From Novosphingobium sp. (GTDB lineage Bacteria; Pseudomonadota; Alphaproteobacteria; Sphingomonadales; Sphingomonadaceae), in contig JAJTFU010000074.1 in NCBI GenBank assembly GCA_021299075.1, positions 1 to 10,036 of the forward strand: a DNA stretch of 10,036 bases. The letters are read 5' to 3'. A program made the position numbers and the translations under genes. Below are positions 1 to 6,011 of this stretch, in pieces. The first letter of the stretch is position 1, and each line of letters begins with the position of its first letter. The notes under the pieces were generated by a model. The model was not told the DNA's origin. It made no database searches and saw only the letters and a program-made list of their open reading frames with translations.

Positions 1-140
1 ACCGCATAGAGCGACTTGCCCGGAAACTTCTCAACGAAGAAGCGGGCGGCGCGCGTGGCGGCGTGCGGGCGGTTCAGGATGACCGGTTCGTCGGGCGCGA
101 GCGCGCGAACTACGGACAGAGCGTCAGGATACTGGTGCAA
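1..140 (-). CDS. Ornithine decarboxylase, N-terminal fragment (PLP-dependent, fold type III)
   Basis: The minus-strand frame from a TTG codon at 140-138 to the window edge encodes 46 residues, beginning LHQYPDALSVVRALAP and ending GKSLYAV. The segment NRPHAATRAARFF followed by FPGKSLYAV matches the opening of alphaproteobacterial ornithine decarboxylases of the DapDC/ODC (COG0019) family; the PLP lysine normally follows directly in a YAVKAN motif, just outside the window. The enzyme decarboxylates ornithine to putrescine in the cytoplasm, the first step of polyamine synthesis. TTG is preferred because a G5 run (150-154) sits 9 bases upstream; an in-frame GTG at 179-177 has no ribosome binding site and falls inside the leader structure. 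About 350 further residues should lie to the left. The nearby carboxyspermidine genes fit the assignment. Function is inferred from a short fragment. Confidence 0.8.
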   Translation of the reverse strand, partial: MHQYPDALSVVRALAPDEPVILNRPHAATRAARFFVEKFPGKSLYA

Positions 141-227
141 CTCAAGGGACCCCCAATAGGCCTTCCGGCCAGGTAACACGAAGACGAGGCTGCCTTACGG
201 TTATTGGAAGTCCCCTTGGGGCAGCGG
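141..227 (-). promoter_or_regulatory. Structured mRNA leader of ornithine decarboxylase, speF-leader candidate
   Basis: In the minus-strand transcript the segment from 218 to 202 pairs with the segment from 158 to 143. The helix has 16 base pairs, including two adjacent U-G wobbles, and one bulged G. The downstream arm contains the G5 run that would serve as ribosome binding site, and the helix ends two bases before the TTG start. Directly inside lies a GGCC-GGAA-GGCC hairpin (170-159, GNRA-type tetraloop), and a weak GUAA/UUAC pairing (198-195 with 176-173) is possible, so a multibranch fold can be drawn. Known: a conserved leader called speF was described upstream of COG0019 ornithine decarboxylases in alphaproteobacteria. 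Inferred: this is a member or analogue that controls translation. No ATG-started leader peptide is visible. The 5' end is estimated from the candidate promoter. Confidence 0.55.
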
Positions 228-233
228 GGGCGG

Positions 234-261
234 GCTATAAAGATTCGCGCCTTAATCGCAA
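234..261 (-). promoter_or_regulatory. Candidate sigma-70 promoter for ornithine decarboxylase
   Basis: On the minus strand a TTGCGA (-35, 261-256) and TATAGC (-10, 239-234) are separated by 16 bases. Transcription would begin near 227 and give a leader of about 87 bases. The -35 lies only about 8 bases beyond the serine hydrolase stop codon, with no obvious terminator between, so readthrough from the upstream operon is also possible. This is a match by eye only. Confidence 0.35.
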
Positions 262-268
262 GTGAAAA

Positions 269-1513
269 TCACCCCCTGGCGAGGTGCTCTGCAACGGCCC
301 GGAAGGCGGGTAGCGATGTCGGGTCAAAGGCGCTGTTGGCGGCGATGGGATGGGAGCCAAACCGGGCGATCACCACCTCTGCCACCGGGTCGACATAGAT
401 GGCCTGCCCGTGGATCCCGCGTGCTGAAAAAGCGCCTTGATTTCCGGGCATTATCCACCATTGGCGGGTGTAGGAACCGTCCTTCAGCCACTGGTATCCG
501 GCCGGCGCGAAGGCCGCTTTGCTGCCTCCCGCCTTGACTGCGGCGACCACTTCGCGGGCAATGATCTGTCCGCCATTGCCGCACCCATCACAGCGCATGG
601 TTTCGCCAAATCGGGCCATGTCGCGCAGTATGGGATTAAGTCCCCCACCCGCGAAGGGCATTCCGGTCGAATCGATCAGGAAATCGGCATCCTGCTCCAT
701 CCCCAGCGGCGCCCAGATTCGCTCTGACAGCACCTGATCGATTCGCTTGCCTTCGGTGCGGGCCACGATCCACCCGAGCACTTCGGTGTTGCAGGTGCGA
801 TAGGTGAAGCGCTCGCCATGCTCACCGTTTTTGCGGATCGTAGGCAGAAAGGCATAGACATCGCCGGGCCCCGCGTAGCCCGGCGCGCGCGGGGTCAGCC
901 CCAGGGCATTGCTCATCGCCCCGATGCCGGAAGTAGGATCGGTATACTCCTCCGAGAAATCGAGCGCGGTGGTCATGTCCATGACCTGGGCCAGGGTGGC
1001 ATCGGCAAAGCCGCTGCCAGCCATTTCCGGGAGCAGATCCGCAATCGTTGCCTGCGGATCGAGCCGGCCTTCGCGCACCAGCATCTCGGCCAAGGTGCCA
1101 ACGAAACTCTTGGTCACCGAGAAGGCGATATGCGGCGTATCCTGACGCGTGACGCCCAGGTAGCGCTCATAAACGATCGTGCCCCGGTGCAGCACCAGCA
1201 CGGCATCGGTAAAGTTGACCGCGAGCGATTCCGCCCAGGTCAGCTCGCGGCCATCATCCATCGCCCTGAAGGTAATGGCGTCGATATCGTCGCGTAGTGC
1301 CACCGGCAGTTGCCAGACTGGCCCCACGCCTCGCGAAACCCGCGCGGTCGGCAGGAACTCGCGCATGTGCGAATAGGCATAGCGGTGGGTCGGAAAGCGC
1401 ATGTGATCCGCCCGCTCCCAGGCCAGCCGCTTTTCCGGCGCGGGCGGCAGACCCTCCATCCAGCCCATGGTGACGGGGTCGGACGAATGGGCATCGAGGA
1501 TCTTGTCAGGCAC
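269..1513 (-). CDS. Serine hydrolase, class C beta-lactamase / NylB (6-aminohexanoate-dimer hydrolase)-like
   Basis: This 414-residue protein starts at GTG (1513), with GGAGAG four bases upstream. It has the active-site set of the beta-lactamase class C/NylB esterase family: S132-V-T-K135 (nucleophile and base), a Y238-R-T-C-N242 element followed by TEVLGW, matching the YxxxNTDxLGW form typical of NylB-type members, and G366-I-H-G-Q370 before a strand ending YVDP. No signal peptide or membrane segment is visible at the N-terminus, so a cytoplasmic enzyme is likely. Family members cleave amides or esters, including linear amino-amides; the substrate here cannot be read from the sequence. It lies 36 bases downstream of the carboxynorspermidine decarboxylase gene on the same strand, so co-transcription is probable, and a role on a polyamine amide or conjugate is a speculative possibility. 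It could equally be an esterase. Confidence 0.85.
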   Translation of the reverse strand: MPDKILDAHSSDPVTMGWMEGLPPAPEKRLAWERADHMRFPTHRYAYSHMREFLPTARVSRGVGPVWQLPVALRDDIDAITFRAMDDGRELTWAESLAVNFTDAVLVLHRGTIVYERYLGVTRQDTPHIAFSVTKSFVGTLAEMLVREGRLDPQATIADLLPEMAGSGFADATLAQVMDMTTALDFSEEYTDPTSGIGAMSNALGLTPRAPGYAGPGDVYAFLPTIRKNGEHGERFTYRTCNTEVLGWIVARTEGKRIDQVLSERIWAPLGMEQDADFLIDSTGMPFAGGGLNPILRDMARFGETMRCDGCGNGGQIIAREVVAAVKAGGSKAAFAPAGYQWLKDGSYTRQWWIMPGNQGAFSARGIHGQAIYVDPVAEVVIARFGSHPIAANSAFDPTSLPAFRAVAEHLARG

Positions 1514-1549
1514 TGCGCTCTCCGGCTTTGTTATGCCGGGGACTGTGCC

Positions 1550-2651
1550 TCAGGAAAGCCGGTCGCGGAAGTCCTCGTAACCGAACCGCTTCACGCATTC
1601 GAGCTGATCGGTCTCGCTGTCCCACAGCCAGATCGAAGGCAGCGGCACGCCGTTGAAGGTCGTCGTCTTGACCATCGAGTAATGCGCCTGGTCGAGGAAA
1701 GCGAAACGCTGGCCGACGCGCGGGCCCTCAGGGAAGCGGTAATCGCCGATCACGACGATAGGGGGCCTCGATCACGTCGGGCATGTGGCAGGTGGCGGAA
1801 ATGTCGACAATCGCCACCGGCATGCCGTTCTCGCCCAGGTCAAGCACGGTGCCAACCAGGATTCCGGCGTCGAGCGCTACAGCCTCGCCCGGCTCGAGAT
1901 AGACCTCGGCCCCGGTATCGTCCTTCAGGTCCCGCAGGAATTCGACCAGCTCGTCGCGCTGATAATCGGCCCGGGTGATGTGGTGCCCGCCGCCCAGGTT
2001 GATCCACTTGATCTCGTCAAAGTAAGGCTCAAGGTAATCGAAGGCCACGTCCCAGGTGCGCTTCAACGGCTCCAGATCCTGCTCGCACAGGGTGTGCATG
2101 TGGATTCCGTCGATCAGCGCCATGTGTTCTGCCGTCAGCTGGTCAATCGGGAAGCCCAGCCGCGAGTGCGGCGCGCAGGGATCATAGCGCGGCACCTCGC
2201 CTTCGGGATGCAGCGGATTGATCCGCAGGCCAATATCGAAGCTTTCGCCCCTCGCCCGCGCCGCCTCGATGATCGCCGAGCAGCGAACGATTTGCTGCGG
2301 CGAATTGAAGATCACATGGTCCGACAGGCGCAGGATCTCGTCGAGGTCCTCCGGCTTGTAGGCAGCGCAATAGGTCGCGATCTCGCCGTCATAGAACTCG
2401 GAGGCAAGCCGCGCTTCCCACAGGCCTGACGTGCAGGCACCATCGAGATACTCGCCCACGATCGGCGCGACCGACCACATCGAGAAGGCCTTGAGGGCAG
2501 CCAGCACCTTGATTCCGGCGCGGTCGCGGATGTCCGCCAGGATCGCCAAGTTCTGCCGCAGGCGGGCCGCATCGACGACGAAAGCGGGGCTGTCGACGCG
2601 GGAAAGATCGAATTGGGCGAACGCGCCCGGATCGCCGGCTCTCGTTTCCAT
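1550..2651 (-). pseudogene. nspC: Carboxynorspermidine decarboxylase with frameshifting internal deletion
   Basis: The N-terminal part (ATG at 2651, GAGAG-type ribosome binding site) is a clear carboxynorspermidine/carboxyspermidine decarboxylase, a fold-type III PLP enzyme that converts carboxyspermidine to spermidine. It shows the PLP lysine K54 in AALKAF, H184 in HMH, the phosphate-binding GGG at 220-222, EPGEA at 253-257 and ATCHMPDVIEAPYR up to residue 299. The frame then runs out and stops at 1730-1728 after 307 residues. The family C-terminus, from VIGDYRFP through HYSMVKTTTFNG to the true end, continues in another frame from 1753 to 1550. Family members carry roughly 20-26 residues between APYR and VIGDY, including a GGP(S/T)CLAGD-type motif that supplies an active-site cysteine. 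That segment is absent. The missing length must be 2 modulo 3 to restore the frame. Either a real inactivating deletion or an assembly error. Confidence 0.85.
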
Positions 2652-2662
2652 TTTCTCTCTTT

Positions 2663-2752
2663 CGTCATTCCCGCGAAAGCGGGAACCCAGCTCCGACCGT
2701 CGCGTCCAGATCAACCCTCTGGAGATGGGTCCCCGCTTTCGCGGGGATGACG
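2663..2752. repeat. REP-like composite inverted repeat
   Basis: Two 27-base arms (2663-2689 and 2726-2752) are inverted copies that differ at only two positions. Each arm holds its own small palindrome, CCCGC-GAAA-GCGGG or its complement. The 36-base spacer contains a third inverted repeat, TCCAGA (2705-2710) with TCTGGA (2718-2723). The element fills most of the gap between the dehydrogenase stop (2771) and the decarboxylase start (2651), inside a likely operon. Elements with this core (GTCATTCCCGCGAAAGCGGGA) are, to my knowledge, common and dispersed in sphingomonads and some other proteobacteria. In RNA it would form a long hairpin, which could stabilise the upstream message or attenuate the downstream one. 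Confidence 0.85.
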
Positions 2753-2770
2753 GATGATTGGCAGTCTAGT

Positions 2771-3982
2771 TTAGAAGTCCAGCGGCCCCGCCAGTTCCTT
2801 GACTTGCCAAGGCAAACCCTGGGTGTTCAGCATGTCCATGTAGGGATCGGGATCCATCTGCTCCATGTTGAACACGCCCTCGCCGCGCCAGGTGCCGGTC
2901 AGCATCATCGCCGCGCCGATCATCGCCGGGACGCCTGTGGTATAGCTGATCGCCTGGTTCCCGGTTTCGTGGAACGCCTCTTCATGGTCGCAGATGTTGT
3001 AGATGTAATAGGTCTTCTCACCCGAACCATCGAGCGCCATGCCGGTGGCGATATCGCCGATGTTGGTCTTGCCGGTGGTAGTCGGACCCAGCGTTTCGGG
3101 CTTGGGCAGCACGGCGGCGAGGAACTGCAGCGGGACGATCTCCTTGCCCTGGTACACGATCGGCTCGATCCCGGTCATGCCGACGTTCTGCAGCACGGTC
3201 AGGTGATTGATATAGGCATCGCCGAAGGTCATCCAGAAGCGGCCGCGCTCCAACTCGGGCAGGAACTTGGCCAGGCTTTCGAGCTCTTCATGGTACATCA
3301 GGTACATGTTCTTCGGCCCGACCGCTTCGAAATCGAAGTTCGGGCGGATCGTCATTGCCGGGGTTTCGACCCACTCACCCTGGTTCCAGTGGCGCGCCGG
3401 GGCAGTCACTTCGCGGATGTTGATTTCCGGGTTGAAGTTGGTGGCAAAGGCCTGGCCGTGATCGCCGCCGTTGCAATCGAGGATGTCGAGCGTGCGGATG
3501 GTCTTGAGCTTGTGCTTCTTCAGCCACATCGCGAAGACCGAGGTGACGCCCGGGTCGAAGCCCGAGCCGAGCAGCGCCATCAGCCCCTTTTCCTTGAAGC
3601 GGTCCTGATAGGCCCACTGCCACTTGTATTCGAACTTGGCTTCGTCCTTCGGCTCGTAGTTCGCGGTGTCGAGGTAATCGACCCCGGCGGCCAGACAGGC
3701 ATCCATGATCGGGAGATCCTGGTAAGGCAGGGCCAGGTTGACCACCAGCTTGGGTCCGATCTGCTGGATCAGCCGGGTCAGCGCGGGCACTTCTTCGGCA
3801 TCGATCTCATAGGTCGAGACGGTCACACCGGTGCGTTCCTTGACCGAGGCGGCAATGGAATCGCACTTTGACTTGGTGCGGCTAGCGAGATGGATTTCGC
3901 TGAAAATCCCGGCGTTCATTGCCATCTTGTGGACGCAGACCGAGCTTACGCCGCCCGCACCGATCACCAGAACCTTGCTCAC
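2771..3982 (-). CDS. Carboxy(nor)spermidine dehydrogenase, saccharopine dehydrogenase family
   Basis: This 403-residue protein fits the usual length of about 400 for carboxynorspermidine/carboxyspermidine dehydrogenases (synthases), often annotated as saccharopine dehydrogenase or Lys1-like. A Rossmann NAD(P) motif, G8-A-G-G-V12, lies at the very N-terminus, followed by VVNLALPYQDLPIMDACLAAG and the family block ALLGSGFDPGVTSVFAMW. The enzyme reductively condenses a diamine (putrescine or diaminopropane) with L-aspartate semialdehyde to carboxyspermidine or carboxynorspermidine. The GTG start at 3982 is chosen because AAAGGAG (3997-3991) sits 8 bases upstream and because the Rossmann strand begins at residue 4; upstream codons in this frame are non-homologous and would overlap the divergent gene. 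The decarboxylase that would use its product follows after a 119-base gap holding a REP-like repeat. The substrate diamine cannot be decided from the sequence. Confidence 0.9.
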   Translation of the reverse strand: MSKVLVIGAGGVSSVCVHKMAMNAGIFSEIHLASRTKSKCDSIAASVKERTGVTVSTYEIDAEEVPALTRLIQQIGPKLVVNLALPYQDLPIMDACLAAGVDYLDTANYEPKDEAKFEYKWQWAYQDRFKEKGLMALLGSGFDPGVTSVFAMWLKKHKLKTIRTLDILDCNGGDHGQAFATNFNPEINIREVTAPARHWNQGEWVETPAMTIRPNFDFEAVGPKNMYLMYHEELESLAKFLPELERGRFWMTFGDAYINHLTVLQNVGMTGIEPIVYQGKEIVPLQFLAAVLPKPETLGPTTTGKTNIGDIATGMALDGSGEKTYYIYNICDHEEAFHETGNQAISYTTGVPAMIGAAMMLTGTWRGEGVFNMEQMDPDPYMDMLNTQGLPWQVKELAGPLDF

Positions 3983-3995
3983 CTCTATCTCTCCT

Positions 3996-4023
3996 TTGAC
4001 CGCGGCGAAGGCGCGCATATAGG
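3996..4023 (+). promoter_or_regulatory. Candidate promoter for the dehydratase, giving a nearly leaderless mRNA
   Basis: TTGACC (3996-4001) and TATAGG (4018-4023) are 16 bases apart. The ATG of the dehydratase starts at 4032, only 8 bases after the -10, so the transcript would have almost no leader. This agrees with the lack of a good ribosome binding site there. The -35 overlaps the ribosome binding site of the divergent dehydrogenase gene. Confidence 0.45.
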
Positions 4024-4043
4024 CTGGTTTCATGACGACACAA
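4016..4043 (-). promoter_or_regulatory. Candidate promoter for the polyamine operon, overlapping the divergent promoter
   Basis: On the minus strand TTGTGT (4043-4038) and TATATG (4021-4016) are separated by 16 bases. Transcription would start near 4009, about 27 bases before the GTG of the dehydrogenase, leaving room for its AAAGGAG. The -10 shares the same TATA bases with the plus-strand promoter, and the -35 lies inside the first codons of the dehydratase gene. The -35 match is weak. Confidence 0.3.
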
Positions 4044-5009
4044 CCGATGCGCGCTCCGACCAGCGAAGGCGTAGCCCGCGCCGCCGCCAAGATCGCCGAA
4101 CTGCTGGTGCAGACACCACTCCTCGAGACCGAGGTCAACGGGGCAAAAGTGTGGTGCAAGGCCGATAGCCTCCAGCCGATCGGTGCCTTCAAAATCCGCG
4201 GGGCCTGGCATCGGCTATCGGACCTATCGGAAGATGAGCGCCAGCGCGGCGTGGTCGGTGTATCGAGCGGCAACCATGCGCAGGGCGTGGCCTGGGCAGC
4301 AGCGCGGCTGGGCATTCCGGCGACGATCGTCATGCCGGTCGATGCCCCGCAGGTGAAGCTCGATGCCACCCGGGCGATGGGCGCCAATGTCGTGCTCTAT
4401 GACCGCCCCGGCGGCGAGGACCGCGATGCCGTGGCCCAGCGGCTGATCGACCAGACCGGCGCTACGCTGGTCCATGCCTATGGCGATCCCTGGGTGATCG
4501 AGGGACAGGGCTCAGCCGGGATCGAGATCACTGCGCAATTGCGGGCGCGCGGGCTGGATGGCCCGACGCGGATCGTCGCCTGCTGCGGCGGCGGGGGGCT
4601 GACCGCCGGCCTGGCCCTCGCCTGTCCGGATGCCGAGATCGTGCCGGTCGAGCCCGAAGGCTGGGATGACGTGGCGCGCAGTCTGGCGACGGGCGAGATC
4701 CAGCGCGTCGCCAAGGATGCGCCGCCGACGGAATGCGATGCACTGCAGACGCCCGCAACCTGGCCAATCAACTTTGCGATCCTGAAGCAGCGTTGTGCCT
4801 ATGGCCTGGTCGTCACCCCGGCCGAGGTGCGCGCGGCCCAGCGTTTTGCCTTTTCGAAGCTGCATCTGGTGCTGGAGCCCGGCGGCGCGGCGGCGCTGGC
4901 AGCGGCGCTGGCCGGCAAGGTGCCGCTCGACGGACGCACGGTGATCATGCTGACCGGCAGCAACACCGATCCAGCCAGCTTTGCCAAGGTGCTCAGCAGC
5001 AACGATTAG
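4032..5009 (+). CDS. Serine/threonine dehydratase, short form (PLP fold type II)
   Basis: This 325-residue protein has the complete signature of the threonine dehydratase/serine racemase family: the PLP lysine K54 in AFKIRGA, the S78-S-G-N-H82 loop, the phosphate-binding GGGG at 186-189 and LEPGGAAALAA at 281-291. At the position usually reading SGGNVD it has TGSNTDP (308-314). Such enzymes deaminate L-threonine or L-serine to 2-oxobutyrate or pyruvate; relatives racemise serine or dehydrate hydroxyaspartate. There is no C-terminal ACT domain, so it is not the isoleucine-feedback-regulated long form of IlvA and is nearer to catabolic TdcB-type enzymes. No clear ribosome binding site precedes the ATG. 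It diverges from the dehydrogenase over 49 bases and is followed 71 bases later by the MAPEG genes. The family is certain, the exact substrate is not. Confidence 0.88.
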   Translation: MTTQPMRAPTSEGVARAAAKIAELLVQTPLLETEVNGAKVWCKADSLQPIGAFKIRGAWHRLSDLSEDERQRGVVGVSSGNHAQGVAWAAARLGIPATIVMPVDAPQVKLDATRAMGANVVLYDRPGGEDRDAVAQRLIDQTGATLVHAYGDPWVIEGQGSAGIEITAQLRARGLDGPTRIVACCGGGGLTAGLALACPDAEIVPVEPEGWDDVARSLATGEIQRVAKDAPPTECDALQTPATWPINFAILKQRCAYGLVVTPAEVRAAQRFAFSKLHLVLEPGGAAALAAALAGKVPLDGRTVIMLTGSNTDPASFAKVLSSND

Positions 5010-5015
5010 TTGCAT

Positions 5016-5021
5016 TTGACA
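5016..5021 (+). promoter_or_regulatory. Consensus -35 box (TTGACA) upstream of the MAPEG genes
   Basis: A perfect TTGACA lies just after the dehydratase stop codon, in the 71-base gap before the first MAPEG gene. No convincing -10 follows at 16-18 bases; the sequence there is around AACCTG. It may be a weak promoter for the MAPEG pair or chance. Confidence 0.2.
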
Positions 5022-5080
5022 ATCGGTTTCCGCCGGAACAACCTGCTACCCTCGCGTTCAACGGAACGAAGGGGGAGATA

Positions 5081-5512
5081 ATGCAGGCTCAGATTCTTGC
5101 CCCAGCGGCTGTGCTGGTGCTTTGGTCAATTGTCATGTTGTTCTGGATGGCGGGCACCCGGCTGCCGGCCATGGCCAAGGGCGGCGGCCTGGGAGCAGCC
5201 AAGCCCGGCGGGCGCGGTCAGGACCTGGAAGGGGTGATCCCAGACCAGATCAACTGGAAGGCCCATAACTACACCCACCTGATGGAACAGCCGACGCTGT
5301 TCTATGCCACGGTGGCGATCCTGGCGATTATGGGGCCGGTTGAGCATGACGTATTGTTCGCCTGGGCCTATGTCGTGCTGCGGATCATCCACTCGATCTG
5401 GCAGGCCACGGTCAACAATGTACCAGTGCGCTTCACACTGTTCGTGCTTTCGACTTTGTGCCTGCTGATGCTGGCGCTGCACGCTGCCAAACTGACACTG
5501 GTGCCGGCCTAA
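5081..5512 (+). CDS. MAPEG-family integral membrane protein, copy 1
   Basis: This 143-residue protein belongs to the MAPEG family (membrane-associated proteins in eicosanoid and glutathione metabolism). Bacterial members are small four-helix inner-membrane proteins, some with glutathione transferase or peroxidase activity, most uncharacterised. Hydrophobic helices lie at about 5-24, 72-86, 90-108 and 117-140. The family features are WMAGTRLPAM after the first helix, the HNYTHLMEQPTLFYA block at 62-76 leading into helix 2, and AWAYVVLRIIHSIWQ at 94-108. The connecting loop is Gly/Lys rich. The start is clear: GGGGGAG (5071-5077) lies 4 bases before the ATG. A second, related copy follows 16 bases later. 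The enzymatic function is not readable. Confidence 0.85.
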   Translation: MQAQILAPAAVLVLWSIVMLFWMAGTRLPAMAKGGGLGAAKPGGRGQDLEGVIPDQINWKAHNYTHLMEQPTLFYATVAILAIMGPVEHDVLFAWAYVVLRIIHSIWQATVNNVPVRFTLFVLSTLCLLMLALHAAKLTLVPA

Positions 5513-5528
5513 CGGGGGAGAGAATACA

Positions 5529-5966
5529 ATGATTGGCATGGAAATTCTGAAACCGGTCGCCGTTTTGGCGGGCTGGACCATGATCATGTGGCTGTGGATG
5601 TACGTCACGCGCATCCCGGCAATGGGCAAGGCCAAGATTGACACCAAGAACCTTGTCGGTGGGACCGGGCAATCGCTTGATCAGGTCCTGCCTTCAAACG
5701 TTCAGTGGATCGCGCACAATTATAACCATCTGCACGAAGCGCCGACGGTGTTCTATGCCGTGGCGCTGGCGCTGGCGCTGATTGGTCAGGGCGATGGGCT
5801 GAACGGCCAGATCGCCTGGGCCTATGTCAGCCTGCGTATTTCGCACTCAATCGTGCAAGCAGTCTGGAACCGGGTCATGGTCCGCTTCCTGCTGTTCGCC
5901 CTGTCGAGCTTCGCGCTGATGGCGCTAACGCTTCATCTGATCCTGGCGGTGTTCCGCTCCGCGTGA
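5529..5966 (+). CDS. MAPEG-family integral membrane protein, copy 2
   Basis: This 145-residue protein is a paralogue of the preceding gene, with the same layout: WLWMYVTRIPAMGK after helix 1, HNYNHLHEAPTVFYA at 63-77, AWAYVSLRISHSIVQ at 96-110 and a hydrophobic last helix at about 119-140. The loop between helices 1 and 2 differs from that of copy 1. The start at 5529 is preceded by CGGGGGAGAG (5513-5522); an ATG three codons later (5538) is possible but further from the site. The 16-base spacing makes a bicistronic message with copy 1 very likely. The pair could form mixed trimers, since MAPEG proteins are trimeric, but this is inference. The gene ends just before a hairpin that faces the convergent receptor gene. 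Confidence 0.85.
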   Translation: MIGMEILKPVAVLAGWTMIMWLWMYVTRIPAMGKAKIDTKNLVGGTGQSLDQVLPSNVQWIAHNYNHLHEAPTVFYAVALALALIGQGDGLNGQIAWAYVSLRISHSIVQAVWNRVMVRFLLFALSSFALMALTLHLILAVFRSA

Positions 5967-5974
5967 TGCCAGGC

Positions 5975-6003
5975 GCCCCGGCTGGTCTTGCACCGGCCGG
6001 GGC
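5975..6003. terminator. Hairpin between convergent genes, likely bidirectional terminator
   Basis: GCCCCGGCTGGT (5975-5986) and ACCGGCCGGGGC (5992-6003) form a 12-bp stem with one G-U/A-C type mismatch around a 5-base loop. It occupies almost all of the 45 bases between the MAPEG stop and the receptor stop. Neither strand has a U-tract after the stem, so intrinsic termination would be weak; it may instead block 3' exonucleases or work with Rho. Confidence 0.6.
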
Positions 6004-6011
6004 AGCTCTCA

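Noticed and set aside
212..221. CCCCTTGGGG palindrome as a terminator of the serine hydrolase
   Set aside because: The stem is too short and has no U-tract; its bases are better explained as part of the long leader helix.
2652..2714. N-terminal extension of the nspC reading frame (MIWTRRSELGSRFRGNDEREK)
   Set aside because: It is encoded by the REP-like repeat and is not family sequence; the ATG at 2651 has a ribosome binding site and fits the family start.
3983..4387. 135-residue N-terminal extension of the carboxyspermidine dehydrogenase frame
   Set aside because: It lies antisense to the dehydratase gene, and the Rossmann fold begins just after the GTG at 3982, which has a strong ribosome binding site.
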